A DNA stretch of 64,000 nt from Sulfurovum sp. UBA5198 (GTDB lineage: Bacteria; Campylobacterota; Campylobacteria; Campylobacterales; Sulfurovaceae): the NCBI GenBank assembly GCA_002412865.1, contig DHVW01000008.1, positions 5,153 to 69,152 of the forward strand. Reading direction: 5' to 3'. Below are positions 21,478-30,604 of the stretch, piece by piece. The notes under the pieces were generated by a model. The model was not told the origin of the DNA. It did no database searches and saw only the letters and a program-made list of their open reading frames with translations. The position numbers were made by a program, and so were the translations under genes. Within the stretch, counting starts at the first letter, position 1, and each line of letters begins with the position of its first letter.

Positions 21478-22149
21478 ATGAGAATACTCATAATAGAGGA
21501 CGAAGCTACTCTAAGCAAGACACTTTCAGATGGACTAAAAGAGTTTGGATATCAAAATGATATAGCTGAAAATCTTAGTGATGGTAGATATTATATTGGT
21601 ATTAGAAACTATGATTTAATTTTGTTAGATTGGATGTTGCCTGATGGTAATGGTATTGATATTATTAAAGAGATTAAGACTATTGCCCCAAAAACTGCTG
21701 TTATTATGCTCTCGGCTAGAGATGATAGAGATAGTGAAATAGAGGCGCTAAGAGCTGGAGCAGATGATTATATCAAAAAGCCATTTGATTTTGAAATTTT
21801 ACTTGTAAGAATTGAAGCTAAACTTCGTTTCGGTGGTTCTAATATTTTAGAAATAGGAAGCCTAATTATTAATCCTGAAGAGGAGAAGATAATATATGAA
21901 GGTGAAGAGATTGAACTAAAAGGTAAACCATTTGAAGTTCTAACTCATTTAGCTATGCACAAGGATCAAATCGTCTCCAAAGAGCAATTACTAGATGCAA
22001 TATGGGAAGAGCCTGAATTGGTGACTCCAAATGTAATAGAGGTTGCTATAAATCAAATTCGCCAGAAAATGGATAAACCACTAGGCATAACAACAATCGA
22101 AACTGTAAGAAGACGAGGCTATAGGTTTTGTTTTCCAAAAAAAGTATAA
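21478..22149 (+). CDS. cosR: OmpR-family response regulator, CosR/HsrA type
   Basis: 223 residues: receiver domain 1-120, winged-helix DNA-binding domain to the end. From memory, the C-terminal half (from ELKGKPFEVLTHLA through DAIWEEPELVTPN to RRRGYRFCFPKK) is almost identical to C. jejuni CosR and H. pylori HsrA, essential regulators of oxidative stress and growth. The receiver has a full set of residues: the E7-D8-E9 acidic group, D51 in LLDWMLPDG and the K in DDYIKKPF. A histidine kinase overlaps its 3' end by 22 bases, unlike the orphan setting reported for Campylobacter and Helicobacter. Ferredoxin and ppx genes follow. Confidence 0.85.
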   Translation: MRILIIEDEATLSKTLSDGLKEFGYQNDIAENLSDGRYYIGIRNYDLILLDWMLPDGNGIDIIKEIKTIAPKTAVIMLSARDDRDSEIEALRAGADDYIKKPFDFEILLVRIEAKLRFGGSNILEIGSLIINPEEEKIIYEGEEIELKGKPFEVLTHLAMHKDQIVSKEQLLDAIWEEPELVTPNVIEVAINQIRQKMDKPLGITTIETVRRRGYRFCFPKKV

Positions 22150-23441
22150 GAGTTAGATTTCTCCTGCAACTTAGTGTGGCGATGGCTACACTACTAATAT
22201 TTTTCTCAACTATTTTATACTCATATATAAGTTATAGCGTTAATAAACAACTCGAAGATAGTATTATTAAACACGCCAACTATCTATTTGCAACATATCC
22301 AGATATAGAACAAATGGTAGATACACAAAAAGATGTCATAAAAGAGACTTTAAATGTGGAAGTTGAAATAGGTAAATTGCCAAGCTCTTTGCCATTCCTT
22401 ACAAGCCTAAGAAGGTATAATGAGAATAATCGTAACTATATTGAACTTAGAATTCCATATGCAACAAACAAAATAACAAGTAAACATCAATATCTTTCAA
22501 TCAAAGGTGATGTCACTCAGCAATTAAAGGTAAAAGCACAAGTATATCAAGGCATTATCTTTATTAGCATCATAACAATGGGCATAATTATTATATATGC
22601 TTTTTTCATCTCAAATATGCTAACAACACCAATAAAAATACTGACATCAAATCTATCAAAAATGGACGAAACAACCATTAAAACAATTAATACAAACAAT
22701 TTGCCAACAGAATTTAGGCCACTTGCCAAATCAATAAATAGTCTATTTATGCGTATACAGAACTTTATAAAATACAAAAAAGAGTTATTTATAGGAAGTG
22801 CTCATGAGCTTAAAACTCCACTTGCTGTTATGAAAACAAAAAACCAAGTTACGCTAATGAAAAAAAATAGCTCAAAAGAGGAGCTTATAGAAGCTGTAAA
22901 ACAAAATATAATCTCTATTGACGAGATGAACAAAATTGTCTCATCAATTCTTGAGTTTGGAAGAGCAGAAGGAGCTCAACTAGATAATCCTGAAACCATA
23001 GATGTCATAAAGTATCTAGATGAGAAGATGAATGGTTTTGCGATACTTGCAAATGGTCAAAATAAAAAGTTTAATTACGAACTAACTCCTGAAACGCTAA
23101 TTATGACATTACAGCCAATGTTATTATTGCAAATAATACAAAATTTTGTACAAAATGCACTTAAGTTTACTCCTAATGATAAAATTGTATTTTTAAAAAG
23201 CGAAGTAAAAAATGGATTTTTTATCATAACTGTCACCGATGAAGGTTGTGGAATATCTACTGATAAAGACATATTTGCACCATTTGTACGAAGTGAAAGT
23301 TCAAGTGGTGTTGGACTAGGTCTATTTTTAGCCAAAAGTGCTTCTGAGGCCCTAGGTGCAGAGATTTCACTCTCAAACAGGAAGCCTAATAATGGAGCAA
23401 TTGCTATGTTTAAAATGAAGATTGGAAATATTAAAAACTAG
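22128..23441 (+). CDS. Sensor histidine kinase, partner of the CosR-like regulator
   Basis: 437 residues from a TTG start inside the end of the regulator gene (22-base overlap). The next sensible ATG would cut the first membrane helix. Two transmembrane segments (about 10-32 and 143-163) flank a periplasmic sensor of about 110 residues with no domain I recognise. A weak HAMP-like linker follows. The H-box is SAHELKTPLAVM with H226. The N box (QNFVQNALKFTP), G1 (VTDEGCGIS) and G2 (GVGLGLFLAK) are intact, so the kinase should be active. The overlap says it is made together with the regulator. Confidence 0.9.
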   Translation: MFSKKSIRVRFLLQLSVAMATLLIFFSTILYSYISYSVNKQLEDSIIKHANYLFATYPDIEQMVDTQKDVIKETLNVEVEIGKLPSSLPFLTSLRRYNENNRNYIELRIPYATNKITSKHQYLSIKGDVTQQLKVKAQVYQGIIFISIITMGIIIIYAFFISNMLTTPIKILTSNLSKMDETTIKTINTNNLPTEFRPLAKSINSLFMRIQNFIKYKKELFIGSAHELKTPLAVMKTKNQVTLMKKNSSKEELIEAVKQNIISIDEMNKIVSSILEFGRAEGAQLDNPETIDVIKYLDEKMNGFAILANGQNKKFNYELTPETLIMTLQPMLLLQIIQNFVQNALKFTPNDKIVFLKSEVKNGFFIITVTDEGCGISTDKDIFAPFVRSESSSGVGLGLFLAKSASEALGAEISLSNRKPNNGAIAMFKMKIGNIKN

Positions 23442-23514
23442 GATAAATTTTGTCTTAAAATTACCCTTAAGGTTTATTGGGCTATAACTCCTACAAATAG
23501 AACAAAGGAAAAAA

Positions 23515-23766
23515 ATGGCTTTAATAATTGCAGATGATTGTATAGCGTGTGATGCCTGTAGAGAAGAGTGTCCAAATGAGGCGATTGAAGAAAATGAGCC
23601 GATATATTTTATAGATCCTGATCGTTGCACAGAGTGTGTAGGATATTACGATGAACCTTCATGCATTGCTGTATGCCCAGTAGACTGTATTATTCCAGAC
23701 TCAAACAACATAGAGAGTACTGACGAGTTAATGTTTAAATACGAGCAACTACAAGCTGAAGATTAA
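23515..23766 (+). CDS. 2[4Fe-4S] ferredoxin (YfhL/Alvin type)
   Basis: 83-residue ferredoxin. The first cluster site is CIACDACREECP near residue 11. The second site has the longer spacing CTECVGYYDEPSCIAVCP, typical of the Allochromatium-type group, followed by a short acidic C-terminal helix (ELMFKYEQLQAED). AAAGGAAAAAA precedes the ATG. It lies 73 bases after the kinase and 5 before the phosphatase gene. It may carry electrons to an as yet unknown partner. Confidence 0.92.
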   Translation: MALIIADDCIACDACREECPNEAIEENEPIYFIDPDRCTECVGYYDEPSCIAVCPVDCIIPDSNNIESTDELMFKYEQLQAED

Positions 23767-23771
23767 TCTAT

Positions 23772-25238
23772 ATGACACACCATAAAACTGCTGTCATAGA
23801 CATAGGCTCAAATTCTGCTAGATTAGTAATTTTTGAGCAAAGCAGTAGATTTGGTTATCGTCTAATATGTGAACAAAAAAGTAAAGTTCGCATTGGAGAA
23901 GGTGCTTACAATAAAGGTGGCAATCTCCAGCCAATAGGTACAAATAGAGCATTTAATGCACTTCAAGCTTTCCAAAAGATAATCAAACAATACAATACTG
24001 ATAAAATAATATGTGTAGCAACTTCAGCTCTTAGAGATGCACCAAATCGTGATGATTTCATCTCAATAGTCAAAACAAAACTAGGACTTGAAATAGTCGT
24101 AATATCAGGCTTAGAGGAGGCAAGATATGGTGGAATTGCGGCTAGCAATCTATTGTCTTATAATGACTGCATCTCAATAGATATCGGTGGTGGGTCATCA
24201 GATTTAGCACTTATTAGAGGTGGTATTGTAATTGAAACTTTTTCACTAGACATTGGAACGGTAAGAATTAAAGAGCTATTTTTTGATAAAAATATAGATA
24301 CTAAACATGCAACAAAGTATATTAAAGAGATAATTGATACTCTTCCTCAATCATTTAAGTCAGATATTGCGATAGGAATAGGTGGGACAGCACGAACCCT
24401 CGCAAGTGCGATTATGAAAAAAAATGATTATGTACCAAATAAAATTCATGGCTTTAATTTTAAACTACAAAATAATCTAAAATACCTACGATCAATTATT
24501 ACAAGCTCTATAGAAAATCTAAATTCTCACGAAATAAAAGCAGATAGATTTGATACAATAAGAGAAGGTACTTTAATATTTCTTGAAATAGTTAACAAAA
24601 TAAAAGCAAAAGAGATTACAGCAAGTGGTGTAGGCGTTAGGGAAGGTGTTTACCTGAGCCATCTTCTACGAGAGACTAATCTTAAATTTCCACAAAATGT
24701 CAATCCAAGTGTTAAGAATATATTAGATAGATTTGATATGAATGGTCAAGATGCTTATCTTGAGAGATCAAAAATTGCTACTAGACTTTTTAATATACTG
24801 TATAAAGAGTTTAATATTGACGATGGATATCTATTTGAACTTGACATTGCACTTAAGCTAGCGAGAATTGGTAAAAATCTTACAATATACAAATCTGCCA
24901 AGCACTCTGCCTATATTGCACTACATGAGCTAAATTATGGCTTTACGCACTCACAAATGGCATTAGTTTCTATACTGCTAGAAGCAAACAGTAGGGCTAA
25001 AATCAATAAAGATAGTTATATAAAATATAAAGAGTTATTACCAAACAAGGAAGTTCTAAAGTCGTACAGTTTCATATACTCATTAACTACATCTATTGCT
25101 TCATATGCTAAAAACGATGAAATAGAGTTTGATTTTTGTGATAGTATACTTAGCATTGCAAGCAAAGAGTCTCTCTACTTGCTAAAAGAGGCAATAAGTG
25201 AGATTAAGACCCTCAAGGGTCTAACTATTAAAATTTAG
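23772..25238 (+). CDS. Ppx/GppA exopolyphosphatase/(p)ppGpp phosphatase, long form
   Basis: 488 residues. The ASKHA N-domain motifs are AVIDIGSNSARLVIFE at the start and CISIDIGGGSSDLALIRGG near 137. ATSALRDAPNR and the E of GLEEARYGG are also conserved. From about 310 on there is a helical HD-like C-terminal domain, as in the long GppA/PPX class. Which substrate it prefers, polyphosphate or pppGpp, cannot be read from sequence. A shorter paralogue occurs elsewhere in the window without the C-terminal domain. Its end overlaps the convergent bamA end by 11 bases. Confidence 0.92.
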   Translation: MTHHKTAVIDIGSNSARLVIFEQSSRFGYRLICEQKSKVRIGEGAYNKGGNLQPIGTNRAFNALQAFQKIIKQYNTDKIICVATSALRDAPNRDDFISIVKTKLGLEIVVISGLEEARYGGIAASNLLSYNDCISIDIGGGSSDLALIRGGIVIETFSLDIGTVRIKELFFDKNIDTKHATKYIKEIIDTLPQSFKSDIAIGIGGTARTLASAIMKKNDYVPNKIHGFNFKLQNNLKYLRSIITSSIENLNSHEIKADRFDTIREGTLIFLEIVNKIKAKEITASGVGVREGVYLSHLLRETNLKFPQNVNPSVKNILDRFDMNGQDAYLERSKIATRLFNILYKEFNIDDGYLFELDIALKLARIGKNLTIYKSAKHSAYIALHELNYGFTHSQMALVSILLEANSRAKINKDSYIKYKELLPNKEVLKSYSFIYSLTTSIASYAKNDEIEFDFCDSILSIASKESLYLLKEAISEIKTLKGLTIKI

Positions 25239-27390
25239 TTCCCATACTAAATTCAAAAGTTGCAGTTTTATCTAAAGCCTCTGGATTAATAGCTTTAGAA
25301 AATATAAAGTTTACAGGACCAAATGGCGAGAACCACTCTATGGCTGCACCTACTGATTTTCGTGACATACTTGGATACGCTGTACCATAATAATCATCAG
25401 TGGATATAGTACCATAGTCAGCAAATAGAGCTAGTCTCATTTTTGCCTCTTCAGATATTGGAATACTAGCTTCTATGCTATTTGAGAAAGTTTGAGTTCC
25501 ACCAATATTTCCAGTGGTTGTTACAGGTGGCAATCCAGCGGTAATTGTTCTCTGAGGTGATATAGAATACATATCAAATCCTCTCACACTTCCATTGCCA
25601 CCCAAAAAAAGTCTCTCAGATACTGGAATATAACCATTGCTTGAGCCACTAACTAATTTATTATATCTTGCTTTATATCTAAATATCAAATCATAATCAA
25701 TCAAATCCTGCATTCCATAGTATGCACCAAACTTAGCATTAAATTTAGCAAAATCACCATAATCCGTATAAAAATTATCTTGCTCATCATTTATACTTCC
25801 ACCAAGCTGGGCTAGCTCTACTCCTGCACTTGCTATGAATCCGCTTCTTGGAACATAAAAATCATCTGTATTATCAAATTTGATTCCAGCAAGTCCAGAA
25901 ATTTTCTTATATTTATCGCTATAAAGTAGTGGATTTGTGGTAGCAAATGCTGAATCAGGATTAATATCTGATTGATTATCGGCATACCCTAGACCTGCGT
26001 ATGCATAAAAATTTCTCATAAATTGTCTTCCTAGTGTCAACGAAGCACCAGTTTGGTCAAGTGAATAATCATCATAATCATACTGCTTTTTAAATAAATC
26101 CAATGATAGACTATATTCCGAATCCCAAAGTCTTGGATTGGTTATACCAAGAGTAAAGCTGGTAGACACTTGAGACAAATCAGCACCTATACTTGCATTA
26201 ATACCTGTGCCAAAGAGATTTCTATCACTTAAACTTCCATTAATCATAAATTTCTGATAGCTTCCATATCCCCCACCAATTGCAATAGAGCCTGTTGGAG
26301 CTTCTTTAACTTTTACTAATAAATCGATTTTATCTGTACCATTTGGCTGAGGAATAATTTCGCTACTCTCAAAATATCCTGTTCGTCCAAGAGCATTTTT
26401 ACTATCTTTTAGATCAGTTAGACTAAAAGTATCACCTGGTGCCATATAGATATATCTTCTAATAACTTTATCTTGAGTTACCTCATTGCCAGAGATTAAC
26501 ACATCATTTATTTTTACTTTTTCTCCAGGTGTTATTACATATGACAAATCAATCATTTGATTAGCATCATTTTTCATAATTTTTGGCTCAACTTTTGAAA
26601 TTGCATAACCTAGGTCTCCAACTTGCTCTTTAAGAAATGTAATATCTCTTCTCATAATATCTATATTGAAATATTTGCCCTCTTTAAGCCTCAAGCCATC
26701 TTCTAGTTTTTTAGTATCTAGCCCATCTATTGACTGCTCTACAGAAACTTTTCCATTCTTGTAACGACCACCTTCATTTATGTCATACACTATTTCTGCA
26801 TTATTGGATGAATCTATTTTCATAGTTGGTCTGCTTACTTGTGCATCTAAATATCCATTCTTCATATATGTATCTTTTATTCTATAAGAATCTGCTTCTA
26901 GCTGGTCTACATATGCAACACCATTGTTTCTCAAGGGCAACCAACCCAAAAAATCTTCTTCTTTATTCATAAGTGATTTTTCCAATTCTTTATGACTAAG
27001 TGCAACAGCTCCATTGAAAACTTGGCTTTGTATCTTGACTTTCTGCCCTTTTTTGACATCAAATATTACAGATAGTCCACTTGTGCCTACTTTTGTGCTT
27101 GTTACAGTTACTGTTGTATTTTGAACACCCTCAGCGGAAAGTTTTGCTAAAATTATCTCTTTGGCCTTATTAATAGAAGACTCATCATAGATATCTCCTC
27201 TCTTAATTCCTATAATATCTTGTAATTTTTTTGTCTCCTCTTCGTTACCATAGCCTAAAACTTCAACATTTGAAATTGATACAGTGGCTACTGGAATAGT
27301 GCTATTATTAGTTGTTACAGGAGGTGTATTTGTATCTGCTAATAAAATTGCAGAAAGTGATGTGCAGATTAATATGCTTTTTCTAATCAT
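25228..27390 (-). CDS. bamA: Outer-membrane protein assembly factor BamA
   Basis: Core Omp85 insertase of the outer membrane. 720 residues: signal peptide (MIRKSILICTSLSAILLADT), then five POTRA-like repeats to about 370 (for example ISNVEVLGYGNEEET, VKIQSQVFNGAVALSH, VKINDVLISGNEVTQDKV), then a 16-strand barrel. The loop-6 motif is LFLGGNGSVRGFD. The C-terminus EFSMGTKF ends in phenylalanine as expected. A Q/T/N-rich stretch after the signal peptide (TNTPPVTTNNS) is a linker. tyrA is divergent. Confidence 0.96.
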   Translation of the reverse strand: MIRKSILICTSLSAILLADTNTPPVTTNNSTIPVATVSISNVEVLGYGNEEETKKLQDIIGIKRGDIYDESSINKAKEIILAKLSAEGVQNTTVTVTSTKVGTSGLSVIFDVKKGQKVKIQSQVFNGAVALSHKELEKSLMNKEEDFLGWLPLRNNGVAYVDQLEADSYRIKDTYMKNGYLDAQVSRPTMKIDSSNNAEIVYDINEGGRYKNGKVSVEQSIDGLDTKKLEDGLRLKEGKYFNIDIMRRDITFLKEQVGDLGYAISKVEPKIMKNDANQMIDLSYVITPGEKVKINDVLISGNEVTQDKVIRRYIYMAPGDTFSLTDLKDSKNALGRTGYFESSEIIPQPNGTDKIDLLVKVKEAPTGSIAIGGGYGSYQKFMINGSLSDRNLFGTGINASIGADLSQVSTSFTLGITNPRLWDSEYSLSLDLFKKQYDYDDYSLDQTGASLTLGRQFMRNFYAYAGLGYADNQSDINPDSAFATTNPLLYSDKYKKISGLAGIKFDNTDDFYVPRSGFIASAGVELAQLGGSINDEQDNFYTDYGDFAKFNAKFGAYYGMQDLIDYDLIFRYKARYNKLVSGSSNGYIPVSERLFLGGNGSVRGFDMYSISPQRTITAGLPPVTTTGNIGGTQTFSNSIEASIPISEEAKMRLALFADYGTISTDDYYGTAYPSMSRKSVGAAIEWFSPFGPVNFIFSKAINPEALDKTATFEFSMGTKF

Positions 27391-27491
27391 TGAAAGTCAA
27401 CCTTTGAATTTTAATTGTGTTTATCTATTTAGTATTTTACCTTTAATAGACTCAAAACAACATAATAAATTACTATTTTTTCACTCTATGG

Positions 27492-27497
27492 TATAAT
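27492..27497 (+). promoter_or_regulatory. Likely -10 box for tyrA
   Basis: TATAAT in the intergenic space between bamA and tyrA, preceded by a T-rich run (ATTTTTTCACTCTATGG). The tyrA ATG follows 28 bases later with AGGAAAGAG as ribosome site. Confidence 0.5.
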
Positions 27498-27525
27498 TAC
27501 TCTATTAATTAAAGTTAGGAAAGAG

Positions 27526-28365
27526 ATGAATATAGAATCTATTTGCATTGTTGGACTTGGTCTTATGGGTGGCTCGCTTGGTCTTAGTCTAAAGAAATTA
27601 TATCCTGATACTACAATTTGTGGTTATGACCATAATGAGAAACACAAAATAGACGCATTAAATTTAAAATTAGTAGATAAAATTATTAACTCAAAAGATG
27701 ATATTATGGCTTGTGATGTGATTTTTTTGTGTATTCCTGTTGATGCTATTATTGCAATAAATAAAGAGCTAATTGGCATATCTAAAAATTCAACAATTAT
27801 AGATATGGGAAGCACTAAAGAGCAAATAAGCAATGAAATACCAGCATCAATTAGAGTTAATTTAGTGGCATCCCATCCAATGACAGGAACTGAAAATAGC
27901 GGTCCATTAGCAGCAATTAATGATTTATATGGAAACAAAACAGTGGTTTTATGTGACACAGAGAAAAGTGGAATCAAGCAACTCCAAATAGCCGAGGAAA
28001 TTTTTAATAAACTAAATATGAATATAGTTTACATGGATAGCATCTCGCATGATAAGCATGCTGCTTTTATATCTCACGCACCTCACGCTATTAGTTTTGC
28101 ACTTGCTAATTCAGTCCTAAATCAAGAAGATCACAAAAGCATAATAGCACTAGCTGGTGGTGGCTTTAAAGATATGAGCAGAATAGCCCAAAGTTCACCA
28201 GCAATGTGGGAGGCGATATTTAGGCAAAATAGAACAAATGTATTAGAATCAATAGAATGTTTCAAAAATGAACTAACAAAATGCCAAGACATGATAAAAG
28301 AAGAAAAATGGGAAGAGTTAAAAGATTGGATGGGCAAAGCAAACAATCTTCATGATATTTTATAA
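27526..28365 (+). CDS. tyrA: Prephenate dehydrogenase
   Basis: NAD-dependent enzyme of tyrosine synthesis. 279 residues. The Rossmann motif is IVGLGLMGGSLGLSL at residues 8-22. MGSTKEQI and ASHPMTGTENSGP carry the catalytic His. HDKHAAFISHAPHAISFAL and the LAGGGFKDMSRIA signature follow. There is no fused chorismate mutase or ACT domain. The next gene starts 6 bases after it, so the two may be cotranscribed. Confidence 0.95.
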   Translation: MNIESICIVGLGLMGGSLGLSLKKLYPDTTICGYDHNEKHKIDALNLKLVDKIINSKDDIMACDVIFLCIPVDAIIAINKELIGISKNSTIIDMGSTKEQISNEIPASIRVNLVASHPMTGTENSGPLAAINDLYGNKTVVLCDTEKSGIKQLQIAEEIFNKLNMNIVYMDSISHDKHAAFISHAPHAISFALANSVLNQEDHKSIIALAGGGFKDMSRIAQSSPAMWEAIFRQNRTNVLESIECFKNELTKCQDMIKEEKWEELKDWMGKANNLHDIL

Positions 28366-28371
28366 CTACGA

Positions 28372-28935
28372 ATGTTAAAAAAATTATTCAAATCCAAAGA
28401 ATATAGAGTGCTAACTGATGGTGAAATATCGATGCTAAAATCACTCTTCAATGATGGCATAAATTATCAAGATGTAAAGATATATAATTCTGGTTATCTG
28501 CCTTTTGGAATGCAAAATAGTGATGTGGCGATGTCACCAAATGGGCATATATATTTTGATTCAAAACACTTTATAGATGACTTTAGCGTTGCTAATACAT
28601 CAACTAAAATGTGGTTTATGCATGAAATGACTCATGTCTGGCAATATAATCTAGGGTACAACATACTGCTCAATGGATTTATTACCGCAATCAGTGGAAA
28701 ATACTATAATAGCAAAGCATATTGTTACGATAATCAATGCGAAGTATTAGACTTTAATAAATTTTCTTTTGAACAACAAGCAGAGATAATTTCACACTAT
28801 TATGGCGCTAAATTTCTAAAAGTTACAAAATATCAAGAGTCATTGTCGTATTATGAAGCTACGCTAAAAGAGTTTTTTTTAAATCAAAAAAATAAAAATC
28901 TACTACCAAAAATGAGGCTTGGTCAATTGACCTAA
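28372..28935 (+). CDS. HExxH metallopeptidase-like protein (Rhs/Vgr-associated type)
   Basis: 187 residues. It begins RVLTDGEISMLKSLFND, then YLPFGMQNSDVAMSPNGHIYF and MWFMHEMTHVWQYNLG with H84-E85-x-x-H88, a zincin motif. EQQAEIISHYYGA near 135 could give the third ligand. I recognise the pattern from proteins annotated as Vgr-related or DUF4157-like, commonly found near Rhs and other polymorphic toxins. An Rhs remnant begins just downstream on the other strand, which fits. It has no signal peptide. Proteolytic activity and a role in toxin processing or delivery are inference. It may only ride with tyrA transcription. Confidence 0.65.
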   Translation: MLKKLFKSKEYRVLTDGEISMLKSLFNDGINYQDVKIYNSGYLPFGMQNSDVAMSPNGHIYFDSKHFIDDFSVANTSTKMWFMHEMTHVWQYNLGYNILLNGFITAISGKYYNSKAYCYDNQCEVLDFNKFSFEQQAEIISHYYGAKFLKVTKYQESLSYYEATLKEFFLNQKNKNLLPKMRLGQLT

Positions 28936-28959
28936 GAACTTTTAAACCTTATTAAAAAT

Positions 28960-28968
28960 GGGGGGGGG
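28960..28968. repeat. G9 homopolymer tract
   Basis: Nine consecutive G on the plus strand in a very AT-rich setting, exactly where Rhs homology ends. Poly-G runs of this size are the phase-variation signature of Campylobacter and Helicobacter. Here it lies just outside the metallopeptidase and after the stop of the Rhs fragment, so no coding frame is obviously switched. Confidence 0.85.
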
Positions 28969-28976
28969 AAATTACC

Positions 28977-29217
28977 GTACTTTGAAGTTTACACTGGTAT
29001 CACTTAAAATATTACCATATGTATCATATGTTATCTCTTTGATGATATTGCCAGTAGTATCTGTAACTGCTCTTTCCTACACGGCTACACTTCGTTCCGA
29101 CCATTTCGGTTCCGAACCTATAAAAGCAAAGCAGTTTGCTTTTATTTTACGGTTCTCACCTACTTGGTCATAATGTAGATAATATTTGGTATTGTTTTGT
29201 GTCATAGATGTTGGCAT
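28977..29217. repeat. 241-bp direct repeat, copy 1 (Rhs core)
   Basis: Matches the 241 bp at 30605-30845 with about four differences by eye, in the same orientation. Homology stops sharply at GTAC on one side and at GATGTTGGCAT on the other. The repeat contains the 87-nt insert, so duplication came after insertion. Confidence 0.85.
29071..29157 (-). mobile_element. 87-nt hairpin-bearing insert in Rhs core, copy 1
   Basis: Interrupts the conserved DQVG|SLRAVTD junction of the Rhs core; about 29 codons replace three. It keeps frame but brings a TAG stop. It contains a perfect 10-bp stem with a 4-nt loop (29121-29144, TAAAAGCAAA/TTTGCTTTTA), a GGTTCGGAACC palindrome, and a repeated GTGTAGCC/GTGTAG. 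It resembles a small palindromic element of unknown family; I cannot name it. Confidence 0.5.
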
Positions 29218-29457
29218 TCTGCCATCACTATATTCAAATCTTTGTATGAGATTGTCGTCTTTGTCATATACAGCTAAAAGTGTAGTTAAGTCATTCCATA
29301 GGTATTTCTCAGTTATGGTGCCATTTACTTTTTTAGCTACTCTTTGGTTGAGTGCATTATAGAGGTATTCGATGGTTTGAGCCCCAGTGGTAAAGATAGA
29401 TACTCTATGATTGCATGACAAGATTTGACTCCTTTTTGCTGCTAACGATTGTCTGCG

Positions 29458-30090
29458 TTACACCTCGGAAGAGGTGGGATGAGAGGAAAAATTATCTAGA
29501 TTTTTTTGAAGTAAAATATTTTCATTGATTAGCCAATCTGGATATTTATTTCTATCTTTTTGAAACAAATCTATGATATTTTGGATATTATCTTGAGACT
29601 TTTTGGCTATAGAAATAAAATATAAACATCCATCTTGAAATGAAATTAATTCTTTACTCTCTTTGCAATTTGAATTTACAATATACCCATGTATTTCAAA
29701 TAAAACAAATAAAAATATTAACTTTGATAATAAAAATTTATATTGCGAATTATTTCCTATATCGCTAAGCAACAATCCTCTAGTATTTAAGCTAATAAAG
29801 TTAAAATCCGATATATTTAGAATGGAAGACAGGTAACTATTATGCATCATATCCCCGAATGAACAACTGTGATCAAATTGAATTATTGTCCAGTCGCTAT
29901 TATTTGGTAACCACGAGGCAATGTGCGTAGACATAACAAACCAATCATTACAATCCCTTTTTGGGCAATATGATAAAGATTTTACCTTTGTATTGTCTAT
30001 ATGATGTATTCCAGCCCAATCTCCAACGTACATACCAAGATTTTTCAAATAATTATTAGCTTCTATGTTGTTAATGATTTCAATTGTCAT
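29458..30090 (-). CDS. Candidate immunity protein for the Rhs toxin tail
   Basis: 210 residues from the ATG preceded by TAGGAGT, whose ribosome site overlaps the stop codon of the Rhs tail; the two genes are 8 bases apart. This is the position of the immunity gene in Rhs modules. No family is recognised. Visible traits are an N-terminal amphipathic region (MTIEIINNIEANNYLKNLG), CPKRDCNDWF, a central hydrophobic segment (KFLLSKLIFLFVLFEIHGYI) and a Ser/Asn-rich end. A hairpin (CACCTC-TTCC-GAGGTG) lies over its last codons. The reading frame is intact although the Rhs core beside it is damaged. The function is inferred from position. Confidence 0.6.
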   Translation of the reverse strand: MTIEIINNIEANNYLKNLGMYVGDWAGIHHIDNTKVKSLSYCPKRDCNDWFVMSTHIASWLPNNSDWTIIQFDHSCSFGDMMHNSYLSSILNISDFNFISLNTRGLLLSDIGNNSQYKFLLSKLIFLFVLFEIHGYIVNSNCKESKELISFQDGCLYFISIAKKSQDNIQNIIDLFQKDRNKYPDWLINENILLQKNLDNFSSHPTSSEV

Positions 30091-30604
30091 TTGTACTCCT
30101 AGTATGCTGGTGTAGGCAACAAAAACCACCACCATGGATTACCAAATGGAATTTTTGTTCTATTACTACCAGAATGTGCCTCATTTGGTGTTATTGGTTT
30201 GCCATTCATATCATACCTTTGTCCCCACCCTTCTCCAGGATATTGTGTTTTCCAGTATGGCTCTTGGGCTCCTGATGGTCCTCCATTTGTTTCTGAAGGA
30301 ACATATTGACATTGTGCCTTGCCGCCAGTTGATAATTTTGGGCCCAAATAATTTCCAGGTCTATTTTCTGGATTTGGCGACCAAGGACCTCCTGGTACTT
30401 TACCATTTGGGTCTGGAAACTCCCCCGTAGGATCCACAAAATTCACAGGATCACCAAGCACATAACCATAAAGGTTAATATCTCCTCCCGAAAAGTCTAT
30501 AGGGTCTTTAGCTGTCCATTTACCAGTGTAAGCATCATAATCTCTATAACCAAATCTTGTTAGTTTGGTATCTGTATCATATAGTCCACCAGCAAATCCA
30601 AATG

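Larger units (their letters stand above)
28971..29421 (-). pseudogene. Rhs core fragment without toxin tail
   Basis: RHS/YD-repeat peptide (IEYLYNALNQRVAKKV, NGTITEKYLWND, NLIQRFEYSDGRMPTSM, YYLHYDQVG) that corresponds to the last part of an Rhs core. A TTG start with AAGGAG eight bases upstream could begin translation. The frame is interrupted at an in-frame TAG inside an 87-nt insert. It then resumes as AVTDTTGNIIKEITYDTYGN and stops two codons after NFK (VR, then TAA), next to the G9 tract. The rest of the core, DPxGLxxG-type terminus and toxin are missing. It lies downstream of the candidate immunity gene, as spare Rhs pieces often do. Almost certainly non-functional. Confidence 0.8.

Noticed and set aside
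29071..29157. The 87-nt insert as a tRNA-like or small RNA gene
   Set aside because: It has hairpins and a GGTTC/GAACC palindrome but no cloverleaf, anticodon arm or CCA-like end could be drawn.
28958..29173. Plus-strand frame starting ATG in the G9 tract, looking like a phase-variable gene start
   Set aside because: Its body is exactly antisense to the Rhs core fragment, including the part repeated at 30.6 kb; Rhs sense coding is far better supported.
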